From the NCBI GenBank assembly GCA_038322235.1, contig JBBQFQ010000011.1:1-64000 (forward strand): a stretch of DNA of 64,000 nt, written 5' to 3'. The position numbers and the translations under genes are program-made. The DNA comes from SZAS-18 sp038322235. Lineage in GTDB: Bacteria > Verrucomicrobiota > Verrucomicrobiia > Chthoniobacterales > SZAS-18. The notes under the pieces were generated by a model. That model was not told where the DNA came from. It did no database searches and was given only the letters and a program-made list of their open reading frames with translations. Numbering within the stretch: the first letter of the stretch is position 1; every line of letters begins with the position of its first letter. Of the stretch, positions 42,579-54,212 are shown one piece after another.

Positions 42579-43760
42579 ATGCCTGGCCTGCACGTCGAGA
42601 TCCAGCGGGACCCCGGTTCGATCTGCTGGCCCGGGACACCCGATGGCGACTACGCCCGCCGGTTTCTTTCGCCGATGCTGGCGCAAGGCACGCCGCACTT
42701 CATCGCCAACGTGGCCGTGCGCCTCGCGGTCGCCACGATCGACGACGAAGACGGCGTCGCGCTCCCGCTCACGATGGACCCGGACACGATTGCTCCGGAC
42801 GCGGCCTGGGTCGGCTCGAGCACGGTGCTATTCTCAGACTATGCGCGGGAGGAACTCGGGTTTGTGCGCATGCCCGCGATCGCGGCGCGGCCGCTCGATC
42901 TGCTCCTGCGGGCGCTGGGAGACTGGCTGCGGCGGGCGGACGCGGATCGGGCGGTGCTCGTGAACAACTGGCTGCTCTCGACCAATCTTTTCCCGCCGCT
43001 GCGGCCGGCGGCCGCGGGAGCGCTCGTCGCGCGGTTGCTCGAGGAATTTCCTGATCGGGCGCTCGCGTTCCGGAGCCTCGATCGGTTCGCGAACGCGCCC
43101 CTCTTCGACTCGCTGGTCCGGCTGGGCGCGCGGCCGGTTTTCACGCGCGTGGTCTACTACCAGGATGCGCGCGCGCGCGCCCTGCGTCCGCGCCGCCAGG
43201 TCCGGCGCGACGACGCACTCCTCCGACGCTCGCCGCTGCAGGTCAGGTCCGGAGCGGAGCTCGCCGGGCGCGAGGAGGAAATCCGCGCCCGCTACGAGCA
43301 ATTGTACCTCGCGAAGTATTCCCGGCGGAACCCTCGCTTCACCGAGGCGTTCTTCCGCGCCGCGCTGGAAGATGGATTGCTCGAATTCCGCGCGCTCGTG
43401 AATCCGGCCGAAGCCGACCGGATCGAAGGCGTCCTGGGGTACTATGCCCGGCGGAATGCGGCGGGAGTGGACGTGCAGACTCAGCCAATCTTTGGCTACG
43501 ACACGGCCCGGCCGGTCGATTGGGCGCTCTACCGGCTGCTGAGCATGCAGACGATTCGCGAAGGAGAGCGTCATGAGCGACTCGTCAACGCAAGTGCCGG
43601 CGCGGGCGGGTTCAAGCGGATGCGCGGGGGGATCCCCGCGGCGGAGAGCCTGCTCGTCTTTGCGAATCATCTCCCTGTGCAAACGCGCCGGGCGTGGCAC
43701 GCTCTCGCCGCTCTCGGACGCCACGTGGCAGAGCCGCTTATCCGTCGCTTCCAATGGTGA
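42579..43760 (+). CDS. Cluster protein with GNAT-like C-terminal region
   Basis: A 393-aa soluble protein, preceded by a GAGGAA ribosome-binding site 6 bp before the ATG. The N-terminal half has DGDYARRFLSPMLAQGTPHF and RAVLVNNWLLSTNLFPPL. The C-terminal half (about 225-385) has REEEIRARYEQLYLAKYSRR and NASAGAGGFKRMRGG, then HLPVQTRRAW, which recall GNAT-fold acyltransferases associated with ketosynthase clusters. This assignment is from memory of the pattern and is tentative. It overlaps the ketosynthase gene by 7 bp. Confidence 0.7.
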   Translation: MPGLHVEIQRDPGSICWPGTPDGDYARRFLSPMLAQGTPHFIANVAVRLAVATIDDEDGVALPLTMDPDTIAPDAAWVGSSTVLFSDYAREELGFVRMPAIAARPLDLLLRALGDWLRRADADRAVLVNNWLLSTNLFPPLRPAAAGALVARLLEEFPDRALAFRSLDRFANAPLFDSLVRLGARPVFTRVVYYQDARARALRPRRQVRRDDALLRRSPLQVRSGAELAGREEEIRARYEQLYLAKYSRRNPRFTEAFFRAALEDGLLEFRALVNPAEADRIEGVLGYYARRNAAGVDVQTQPIFGYDTARPVDWALYRLLSMQTIREGERHERLVNASAGAGGFKRMRGGIPAAESLLVFANHLPVQTRRAWHALAALGRHVAEPLIRRFQW

Positions 43761-44755
43761 TCACCCGACCGCTTCCGCTCCGCCTCGCCGGCATGGGCGT
43801 CGCTCTCCCCGACCGGGTGGTGACGAATGCGGAAATCGAGGCGCGTCTAAAACTGCCGGCGGGCTGGGTGGAACGGCGGACCGGCGTGCGCGAACGGCGG
43901 TGGGCGTCGGTGGACGACACGAATTCCTCGCTGGGTGCGAGGGCCGCGCAGGGTGCGCTCGCCGAGGCGGGTTGGGGCCAGGAGGACGTCGATTTGATTA
44001 TTTCCGCGGCCGGTACCCCGGAGCAGGCGATTCCGGATACGGCGCCCTTGATTCAGCGGGCTCTGGGCTGGGGAGCGTCCGGAATTCCCTGCTTCAGCGT
44101 CCATGCCACCTGCCTGAGCTTCCTCGCTGCGCTTTGGAACGCCGCGGCTCTGATCGCGGCGGGGAGCGCCCGCCGCATCCTGATCGTGAGCGCCGAGATC
44201 GGCTCGCCGGCCCTGAACTTCGCGGAGCCGGAAGCCGCCGCCCTCTTTGGCGACGGTGCCGCCGCCGTCGCGGTCGAGGCCGGCGAGGCGGACGGCCCCG
44301 CGCTGCTCGCCGCCCGCTGGGAAACGTATGGGGAATCCGCCGCCCTGACCGAGTTGCGCGGCTGCGGGAGCCGGCTGCATCCCAGCCGGTCCGGGGCAAC
44401 GCCGGAGGATCAGCTCTTCCACATGGATGGCCTTGCCGCGGCCCGGGCTGGGCGTCGGCAGGGTGCTGGTTTTTTGGAACGGCTCCGCCCCGGACTCTCG
44501 CGCGGATTACCGGAAATCGATCTCGTCATCCCGCACCAAACAAGCCGCCTGGGGCTTGAGCTGCTCGCGGATTTCGCATGGCCCACGGATCAAATCGTCA
44601 ACACGCTTGCCGATCGCGGGAACTGCATTGCGGCGTCGATTCCACTCACTCTCCAAGCCGCCCGGGCGGCCGGCCGGACCCCCGCGGGATCGCGCGTACT
44701 CCTCGTCGGGACGGGCGCCGGTTTGTCGCTCGCGGGGCTGATCTGGCGGATGTGA
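43754..44755 (+). CDS. KAS III-type beta-ketoacyl synthase
   Basis: A 333-aa thiolase-fold enzyme with the full Cys-His-Asn triad: C120 (VHATCLSFLAAL), H261 (IPHQTS) and N290 (RGNCIAASIPL). WVERRTGVRERRW and FGDGAAAVAVE are family markers. It is set in a non-ribosomal, non-FabH context, so it is not the housekeeping FabH but a pathway ketosynthase (or OleA-like condenser). It is the last gene of the cluster, with 6 bp to the convergent metH stop. Confidence 0.92.
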   Translation: MVITRPLPLRLAGMGVALPDRVVTNAEIEARLKLPAGWVERRTGVRERRWASVDDTNSSLGARAAQGALAEAGWGQEDVDLIISAAGTPEQAIPDTAPLIQRALGWGASGIPCFSVHATCLSFLAALWNAAALIAAGSARRILIVSAEIGSPALNFAEPEAAALFGDGAAAVAVEAGEADGPALLAARWETYGESAALTELRGCGSRLHPSRSGATPEDQLFHMDGLAAARAGRRQGAGFLERLRPGLSRGLPEIDLVIPHQTSRLGLELLADFAWPTDQIVNTLADRGNCIAASIPLTLQAARAAGRTPAGSRVLLVGTGAGLSLAGLIWRM

Positions 44756-44761
44756 GTCGGG

Positions 44762-47455
<2,694 letters not shown>

Positions 47456-47513
47456 GCAGGAATGGGGAAGAGTCAGAGGAGGCGAGGCGATTGGTGCGCC
47501 CGGGCCCGTCTGG

Positions 47514-48572
47514 TCATGCCGCGAGCGCCTCCAGTCCGCTGAGGCGGAGACGAGGCTCGGGCTGCGGAAGTTGGCGGGGAGCGCAGTCCCGCACCGCGTC
47601 GGCAATCGCCCGGATGTGAGCCGGGGTGGTGCCGCAACAGCCCCCGACGATATTCAACCACCCGAGTTCCGCCCATTCGCGGATCTGCGGTGCGAGAGTT
47701 TCCGGAGTTTCGGGAAACCCGGTGGGTGACAATGGATCGGGCAACCCGGCGTTCGGATAGCAGCTCACAGCCATCGGGGCGATCCGGTGAAGCTCCTCCA
47801 GGTACGGGCGCATCTCCTTCGGCCCGAGGGCGCAGTTCAGGCCGATGCTGACGAGCGGGGCATGTGAGACGGAGTTGTAGAAGGCCTCCACCGTTTGACC
47901 CGTCAGCGTGCGGCCGCTGAGGTCGGTAATCGTGCCGCTGAGCATGATCGGAATCGCCTCTTCCGGATGCTCGTCGAAGTGCTCCATGATCGCGAAAAGC
48001 GCGGCCTTCGCATTGAGCGTGTCGAAAATCGTCTCGACCAGGAGCACGTCGACGCCGCCCTCCATGAGACCCCGGACTTGTTCGGCGTAGGCATCGCGGA
48101 CCTGGTCGAAGTTCACGTCCCGTGCCCCGGGGTCGTTCACGTCGCGGGAGATCGAGAGGGTTTTGCTCAATGGGCCGATCGCGCCTGCTACAAAATGGCG
48201 CTGGCCCGTCCGTTTCGTCACGCGGTCCGCGGCGCGGCGGGCGCACCCCGCGGCCGCGACATTTAACTCGTACGCGAGTCCGGAGAGGGCGTAGTCGTGC
48301 TGCGAGAGCGATGTCGCGTTGAAAGTGTTCGTCTCAACGAGATCGGCGCCCGCCTCCAGAAACGCTTCGTGGATCGCCTCGATGATATGGGGCTGGGTGA
48401 TCGAAAGGAGGTCGTTGTTCCCCTTCAGGTCGCTCGGATGCGACGCAAATCGCTCGCCCCGGTACTGGGCTTCCGTGAGGCGATGGGTCTGAATGTTTGT
48501 CCCCATCGCACCGTCGATGATGACGATCCTCTGTCGCAGAAGGGCTTCGAGGGGGTGGACGGAGGCGCTCAT
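47514..48572 (-). CDS. metH: Methionine synthase, homocysteine-binding module
   Basis: A 352-aa protein equal to the N-terminal (homocysteine/zinc) module of MetH. It has IVIIDGAMGTNIQ, VETNTFNATSLSQHDY, SIGLNCALGPKEM (first zinc Cys) and NIVGGCCGTTPAHI (zinc Cys pair). It activates homocysteine thiolate to accept methyl from the companion protein. The gap to the second gene is 58 bp on the same strand, so they form one operon. The 48573-48751 leader may be structured. Confidence 0.95.
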   Translation of the reverse strand: MSASVHPLEALLRQRIVIIDGAMGTNIQTHRLTEAQYRGERFASHPSDLKGNNDLLSITQPHIIEAIHEAFLEAGADLVETNTFNATSLSQHDYALSGLAYELNVAAAGCARRAADRVTKRTGQRHFVAGAIGPLSKTLSISRDVNDPGARDVNFDQVRDAYAEQVRGLMEGGVDVLLVETIFDTLNAKAALFAIMEHFDEHPEEAIPIMLSGTITDLSGRTLTGQTVEAFYNSVSHAPLVSIGLNCALGPKEMRPYLEELHRIAPMAVSCYPNAGLPDPLSPTGFPETPETLAPQIREWAELGWLNIVGGCCGTTPAHIRAIADAVRDCAPRQLPQPEPRLRLSGLEALAA

Positions 48573-48646
48573 CGGGATGGGATTCTACGCTTTATCATCG
48601 CCGCAGAGCCGTTATGATCAAGCACACTGATTGACATATCATGATG

Positions 48647-48718
48647 CGATGATGCGTCACGGTTTGTCCTCGCCGACGGAAGTGTCGGGATGTGGCCTCC
48701 GCCTTGCTGGGATCATCG
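48647..48718 (-). promoter_or_regulatory. Possible structured leader upstream of the split metH operon
   Basis: CGATGAT (48647-48653) and ATCATCG (48712-48718) are perfectly complementary and enclose an internal CCGAC...GTCGG hairpin. On the minus strand this lies in the 5' region of the homocysteine-module gene, as a compact ~72-nt candidate RNA. It does not match the S-box, SAM-II, SAH or B12 riboswitch consensus as I know them. Its 3' part also overlaps the promoter area of the divergent plus-strand gene, so it could instead be a DNA operator. Confidence 0.3.
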
Positions 48719-48751
48719 GTGGTGAGATTTCCCCCCGACGCGCGCATGCCG

Positions 48752-51433
48752 ATGAAAACGTTTTTTCCTTTCAGAATCCTCGCGGTAACGCTCGCCTCCG
48801 CTCTCTGCGCGAGCCAGCTGAACGCCCAGCTGGTGCGCCAGCCGAACACAACCCTGGTGATGCCCGCGACTCCACCCACGCAGGGCTATGCGCTGGAGAA
48901 CACCTTTGGTGATCCGGCATTCTCGTTCCCGGTCAAGATCGTCACGCCGCCGGGCGAGACGAATCGGATCTTCGTCGTGGAGAGGACGGGACTGATCAAG
49001 GTGATCACCGACCTGACCACACCGCCCGCGACCCCGCCGACGTTCATCGATCTGACGGATCGCGTCGTCAGCAGCACCAGCCAAGGGGAGGAACAGGGTC
49101 TGCTGGGGCTGGCGTTCCACCCGCAGTACGCCACGAACGGCTTTTTCTACGTCTACTACACCGTCAACGTCAGCGGAGCGGCCCACGAGCGCCTCTCCCG
49201 GTTCACCGTGACGGCGGGCAACCCGAATTCCGGGAACCGCACCACCGAACTGGTGCTCTTCAGTCAGCCCGACCCCGCGACAAATCACAACGGGGGCGAC
49301 ATCATGTTCGGGCCGGACGGATATCTGTACGTCTCGCTGGGCGACGGAGGGGGAGCCAACGACAGCACGAACCACAGTCAGAAAATCGACAACGGCTTTT
49401 TCTCCGGAGTGGTCCGGATCGACGTGGATCGGAAGCTGTCGAATCTCGAGCCGAACAATTATTCGGCGGTGCCGATCAACGGCACGACGGGAAAGGCGAA
49501 CTACAAGGTGCCGGCGGATAATCCGTTCGTCGGCGCGACTTCGTTCAACGGCCTGGCGGTGACCCCGGCGAATGTCCGCACCGAGTATTGGGCGGTGGGC
49601 CTGCGCAATCCGTGGCGGATGAATTTCGATCCGGCGTCCGGGAGACTCTACGCGGGAGACGTCGGACAGAATGCCCACGAGGAGATCGATCTCATCAAGC
49701 GCGGGGAGAACTACGGGTGGAAGTGGCGGGAAGGGTTCAGCTCGTCGGGCGTCAGCGGTACACCCCCGCCGGGATTTAGTCCCGTCGATCCGCTGATCGA
49801 CTACCCACGGACCGATGGATTCGCCGTGACCGGCGGCCTGGTCTATCGCGGATCGCGCTTTTCGCAGCTTTACGGACAGTACGTTTTTGCCGACTACGGC
49901 GGGACGGTCTGGCGGCTTCCGCTGGATCAGACGACGGGCAGAAACGTCGGGAACAAGCTGACGATGCTCGTGGCCTCGCTGCCGGTTTCATTTGGGACGG
50001 ATCCACGCAACGGCGACATCCTGGTCGGGCAACTCGGAAGCTCGACGGGCGCCGGCCGGGTGAAGCGTCTCGTCGCCAGCGGTACGGCCAGCGGGACGCT
50101 GCCCGCGACGCTTTCCGCCACCGGAGCCTTTTCCGATCTCACGACCCTCACGCCGAATCCCGGAGTCGTACCTTACGATCCCAACGTCCCCTTTTGGTCG
50201 GACTACGCCATCAAGCGCCGCTGGTTCTCGGTTCCGAATGCTGCGGACAAGCTGGCGTTCAACGAAAGCGGGACGTGGAATTCGCCCGCCGGAACCGTTT
50301 GGGTGAAACATTTCGACATTGATACAACGCGGGGGAATTCCGCGACCCGGCGCAGACTCGAGACGCGCTTCATCGTCCGCAATGCGGGCGGCATTTATGG
50401 TGTCACCTACCGCTGGAACGTGGCGCAAACGGATGCGGATCTCGTCCCGGATGAAGGCGCGACGGAGACCTTTAACGTCGTGGAGAACGGGGTCACGCGC
50501 TCGCAAACCTGGATTTATCCGAGCCGGGCGAGCTGTCTGAACTGCCACAGCGCTGCGGCGGGATACTCCCTGAGCTTTAATACCGCGCAACTGAACCGTT
50601 CCAACGTGTACGCCGGGCAGACCCAGAATCAGATCGAAGCCCTGAGTGCCGCCGGTTATTTCGCGACCCCGGTCCCGAGCGCGAACACCTTCGCGAAATT
50701 TGCGGACGCGGACGACGCGTCGCAGAGCGTCGAGTGGCGGGTCCGCTCCTACCTCGCCGTGAACTGCGTCGGCTGCCACCAGCCCGGAGGCTTGGGCGTC
50801 GGCAATTGGGATGCGCGCCAGACAACAAAGACGGCGAATGCGGGGCTTGTGAACGGGGTGCTGAACAATGACCTCGGTGATCCGGCCAACCGCGTTCTGC
50901 TCCCCGGTGATCTCGCGCGTTCGGTGCTGTATCAGCGCATCGCGTCAGCCGCGGGTGCCGCAAACCACATGCCGCCCATCGCGACGAACGAGACGAATCC
51001 GGGGGCTGCCGCCCTGCTCGCGCAGTGGCTGCAGGGCGATCTCGTCTCCAGCTATCAAACCTTCACTCAGTGGCAGCTGGCGCGGTTCGGCAGCACGACT
51101 GCCCCGGGCGCTCAGGCGGCCGCTGATCCGGATGGCGACGGAAACGGAAACCAACTGGAGTATCTCGTCGGGACCGATCCGCTTTCGGCGGCGCAGGCTT
51201 GGAGGTACTCGGTCGCGCTCAACGAACCGGCCGGCACGATCACGTTCCAGTTCCCCCGGCTCGCGAACCGGCGATTCCAGATCCAGATCAGTGACGACGC
51301 CCAGACCTGGCGGCTGTGGGATGTGCCGCAGAATGCGGCCACGTTTTCGGCGACAAGTTTCATGGATACGATCACCGGTCCGGATCCCGGCACCCCGAAG
51401 CAGTTCTTTCGGTTCGAGGTCGATCTCCCGTAG
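48752..51433 (+). CDS. PQQ-type sugar dehydrogenase fused to SO2930-like diheme cytochrome
   Basis: An 893-aa exported protein (signal MKTFFPFRILAVTLASALCA). Residues ~50-420 form a GSDH/sorbosone-dehydrogenase propeller (GLLGLAFHPQYATNGFFYVY, NHNGGDIMFGPDGYLYVSLG, EEIDLIKRGENYGWKWREG). Residues ~440-760 form a SO2930-type cytochrome with CLNCH (about 594) and CVGCH (about 672). The C-terminal module DPDGDGNGNQLEYLVGTDP..FQIQISDDAQTW resembles that at the end of the 556-6525 protein. It probably oxidises a sugar or alcohol and passes electrons to its own hemes in the periplasm. Confidence 0.9.
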   Translation: MKTFFPFRILAVTLASALCASQLNAQLVRQPNTTLVMPATPPTQGYALENTFGDPAFSFPVKIVTPPGETNRIFVVERTGLIKVITDLTTPPATPPTFIDLTDRVVSSTSQGEEQGLLGLAFHPQYATNGFFYVYYTVNVSGAAHERLSRFTVTAGNPNSGNRTTELVLFSQPDPATNHNGGDIMFGPDGYLYVSLGDGGGANDSTNHSQKIDNGFFSGVVRIDVDRKLSNLEPNNYSAVPINGTTGKANYKVPADNPFVGATSFNGLAVTPANVRTEYWAVGLRNPWRMNFDPASGRLYAGDVGQNAHEEIDLIKRGENYGWKWREGFSSSGVSGTPPPGFSPVDPLIDYPRTDGFAVTGGLVYRGSRFSQLYGQYVFADYGGTVWRLPLDQTTGRNVGNKLTMLVASLPVSFGTDPRNGDILVGQLGSSTGAGRVKRLVASGTASGTLPATLSATGAFSDLTTLTPNPGVVPYDPNVPFWSDYAIKRRWFSVPNAADKLAFNESGTWNSPAGTVWVKHFDIDTTRGNSATRRRLETRFIVRNAGGIYGVTYRWNVAQTDADLVPDEGATETFNVVENGVTRSQTWIYPSRASCLNCHSAAAGYSLSFNTAQLNRSNVYAGQTQNQIEALSAAGYFATPVPSANTFAKFADADDASQSVEWRVRSYLAVNCVGCHQPGGLGVGNWDARQTTKTANAGLVNGVLNNDLGDPANRVLLPGDLARSVLYQRIASAAGAANHMPPIATNETNPGAAALLAQWLQGDLVSSYQTFTQWQLARFGSTTAPGAQAAADPDGDGNGNQLEYLVGTDPLSAAQAWRYSVALNEPAGTITFQFPRLANRRFQIQISDDAQTWRLWDVPQNAATFSATSFMDTITGPDPGTPKQFFRFEVDLP

Positions 51434-51513
51434 CGTTCGCGGCGTTCAAGCGAAGCGGCGGGCGGTTGTGACACCCCGGGGTCCGTGCGAATGCTCGGGC
51501 TCGTTTCTCCCCG

Positions 51514-53112
51514 ATGTCCGCCCGCACTTTCTTCATCACCACCGCCATCGACTACACCAACGCGGCGCCGCACATTGGCCACGCGTACGAAAAGGTGCTG
51601 GCCGATACCCTGGCGCGGTATCAGCGACTGCGGGGTCGACCGGCGTACTTCCTCACGGGGGTGGATCAGCACGGGCAGAAGGTGTCGCAGTCGGCCGCGA
51701 AGGAAGGCGTCTCACCGCGGGAGTTTGCGGTTCGAAACACGGCGAAGTTTCTGGCGCTCTACGCGAAGCTTGGGTTGTCGAACGATGGCTGGGCGGCCAC
51801 CACGGATTTGCGCCATCAGCGCGTGGTGCAGTCGGCGCTGCAGCGCCTCTTTGATCGCGGCGAAATTTACAAGGCCGCGTACGAGGGCTTCTACAGCGTG
51901 CGTCAGGAGCAGTTTTTGACCGATAAGGAGCGGGACGCGGAGGGAAACTTTGGTCCGGAATGGGGTGAGGTGGTTCCTCTGCGGGAAGAGAACTATTACT
52001 TCAAGCTGCAGGCGCACCGGGACTGGCTCATTGGGTTCATCGAAGGGAACGCTCGTTTCATCACGCCGACTTCCCGCGCCGCGGATGCACTTAACGCCGC
52101 GCGAAAGATCGGAGAGGACCTCTGTGTCTCGCGCCCGAAAACGCGGCTCGATTGGGGGATCGAGCTGCCCTTCGACTGTGACTACGTGACGTACGTCTGG
52201 TTCGACGCGTTGCTGAACTACGCGAGTTTCGCCGGCTGGCTCGATGGGGACGGGGCGCCGAAGGCGACTCCCGCGCTGCCAGATTTTGCGGCGCTTTGGC
52301 CGGCGGACGTTCAGGTGATCGGGAAGGACATCCTGGTGCCAGCCCACGGCATCTATTGGCCGATCATGCTGCATGCGCTGGGTTTTTCGGACGATCAGAT
52401 GCCGCGCCTCCTGGTCCACGGCTGGTGGAACAACATGGGGACGAAGATGAGCAAGACGACGGGGAACGTCGTGAACCCGGATAGCCTGGCGGACACGTGG
52501 GGCGTCCCCGCGCTGCGGTACTACCTGATGCGCGACATCACGACGGGCGCGGATGCGGACTTCAACGAAGATCGTTTGATCGGACGCTACAACTCCGATT
52601 TGGCCAACGGTCTCGGGAACCTGCTCAACCGCACGCTGAACATGGCGCAGCGGTACCGGGCAGGCGTCCTCCGACCTGGCGGGGCGGCGGCCGATGCACC
52701 GGAAATAGAGCACTTGAAGGCCGTGTCCGCATCAGCGGTGGATCGGTACGTCGAAGCGATGGAAGCGTGCCTCCCTCACGCGGCCCTTGAGGCTCTCTGG
52801 CTGATCGTCACCGCAGCGAACGCTCTCGTGGACAGCTCGGCGCCCTTTAAGCTCGCGAAGTTGACAGAGGATGTCGCCGCGCAAGCGAGGCTCGACGCGG
52901 TGCTCTACGCGCTCGCCGAGGCTCTCCGGATCGTTGCTCTTTTGATCGCGCCCGTGCTGCCCGAGTCGTCCGCGGCGATGCTGGGACAATTGGGCGTGAC
53001 CGTGGCGGATGGCGATCAGGTCACCGCCTGCGAGTGGGGTGGGCTGGCCGAGGGTCATCAGCTTCAGGCGCCGGTCCCGGTGTTTCCGCGACTCGAGGTT
53101 CCGACGGTATAG
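51514..53112 (+). CDS. metG: Methionyl-tRNA synthetase
   Basis: A 532-aa class I synthetase. It has the HIGH box AAPHIGHAYEKVLADT, the KMSKS loop GTKMSKTTGNVVNPD, Trp-rich WFDALLNYASFAGWL and IGKDILVPAHGIYWPIMLHA. The zinc Cys of the long form is absent and there is no C-terminal tRNA-binding (EMAP) domain, so it is the short type. It charges tRNA-Met. The ATG at 51514 places the HIGH box at its usual distance. Confidence 0.97.
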   Translation: MSARTFFITTAIDYTNAAPHIGHAYEKVLADTLARYQRLRGRPAYFLTGVDQHGQKVSQSAAKEGVSPREFAVRNTAKFLALYAKLGLSNDGWAATTDLRHQRVVQSALQRLFDRGEIYKAAYEGFYSVRQEQFLTDKERDAEGNFGPEWGEVVPLREENYYFKLQAHRDWLIGFIEGNARFITPTSRAADALNAARKIGEDLCVSRPKTRLDWGIELPFDCDYVTYVWFDALLNYASFAGWLDGDGAPKATPALPDFAALWPADVQVIGKDILVPAHGIYWPIMLHALGFSDDQMPRLLVHGWWNNMGTKMSKTTGNVVNPDSLADTWGVPALRYYLMRDITTGADADFNEDRLIGRYNSDLANGLGNLLNRTLNMAQRYRAGVLRPGGAAADAPEIEHLKAVSASAVDRYVEAMEACLPHAALEALWLIVTAANALVDSSAPFKLAKLTEDVAAQARLDAVLYALAEALRIVALLIAPVLPESSAAMLGQLGVTVADGDQVTACEWGGLAEGHQLQAPVPVFPRLEVPTV

Positions 53113-53122
53113 CGATCTGCCC

Positions 53123-54211
53123 GTGAGTGCTCCCACCGCCCGCCCGCTTTCGTGGTGGATGCCCGGCCACTTTGGCGCCGTGCTGGGAACGGCCGGCTTG
53201 GGATTACTGGCGAATGCGCTGGTTCGGCCCGGCGGAACTCCGCGGTTGCCTCCGTCCCCGGCAGTTCCAGCGATGCTCACGCCGGTGGTTCCGTGGCTCG
53301 TGTCGGCGCTGCTGGTCATTGCCGGTGCGGGACTGGTCGCTCTCCTCGTGGTGCTGGTCGTCCGGGCGTGGAAGGAGGCACCGCAACTCCGGGAGGAGTT
53401 CACCGATCCGCAGCGTGGTCCGCAGTTCTTCTTTTTGATCCTCGCCCTCTGCGTGGTCGGAATCGGTCTGAACGCGGTTTTGGGCCTGCCGCGAGGGGCC
53501 GGGATCATCCTCGCGTGGTCGGTCGCAGCCGCCTGGTTCTCGCTCCTGACCGCGTTCTTCCTCGGGCTGACGTTCCGCGCAGAGAAGTCGTTTGCCTGGC
53601 CGCAGGTAAATCCGGGTTGGCTCCTTCCGGGCGCGTCCGCGCAGGGAGTCGCCATTCTCGGGCTGTCGCTCCCGGCGACGGAGCCCGGCGCGGACAGTAG
53701 CCTCGTGCTCGGGTGCTTTCTGATCCATCTCGCGGGCCTGCTCCTCCTGCTTGTCGCCGTCCCGGTCATGCTGGCCCGGTGGCTCTTCGGCCCGGTAAAC
53801 CCGCAGGTCTTCGGGCCGGCGAACTGGATCAATCTCGGTGCACTCGGGATCGCGGCTCGGGCCTCCGCCGGATTTGTGGGTGGGGAGGCGAACGGGCCTC
53901 CGGCGTCGGCCGAGGCCGTGATCGCGCTGCTTTGCTGGTCGCTCGCCGTGATGTGGTCGCCGCTGCTCGTGGTCGCAGGCTACTGGCGGCATTTCCGGCG
54001 GCGCGTGCCGTTCAGCTATGCGCCCGAAAACTGGGCGCTGGTCTTCTCTCCGTCCATTTTTGGAGTGGCGACGATCCACCTTCGCCCGTTTTTCCCCGGC
54101 GACGCGGCTCTCGTACTCGCGGCGATTTGTCTCGCGTTTGCCGCGATCGCCTGGGTCATCAACGCCACGGGCTTCTTCCGGACGCTGCTGGCCTCACGCG
54201 GTCCAGCCTGA
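53123..54211 (+). CDS. TDT-family (SLAC1/tellurite-resistance-like) transporter
   Basis: A 362-aa integral membrane protein with about ten hydrophobic segments. It starts from a GTG at 53123, 11 bp after metG. The order WWMPGHFGAVLGTAGLG, WKEAPQLREEFTDPQRGPQF, NPGWLLPGASAQGVAILG and RVPFSYAPENWALVFSPSIF, then ..GVATIHL, is characteristic of TehA/Mae1/SLAC1 relatives. Substrates in the family are C4-dicarboxylates, sulfite or anions; the actual one is unknown. Confidence 0.85.
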   Translation: MSAPTARPLSWWMPGHFGAVLGTAGLGLLANALVRPGGTPRLPPSPAVPAMLTPVVPWLVSALLVIAGAGLVALLVVLVVRAWKEAPQLREEFTDPQRGPQFFFLILALCVVGIGLNAVLGLPRGAGIILAWSVAAAWFSLLTAFFLGLTFRAEKSFAWPQVNPGWLLPGASAQGVAILGLSLPATEPGADSSLVLGCFLIHLAGLLLLLVAVPVMLARWLFGPVNPQVFGPANWINLGALGIAARASAGFVGGEANGPPASAEAVIALLCWSLAVMWSPLLVVAGYWRHFRRRVPFSYAPENWALVFSPSIFGVATIHLRPFFPGDAALVLAAICLAFAAIAWVINATGFFRTLLASRGPA

Positions 54212-54212
54212 G

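Noticed and set aside
48647..48718. Known SAM, SAH or cobalamin riboswitch
   Set aside because: The conserved core sequences of these classes could not be found; only complementary ends and a small hairpin are seen.
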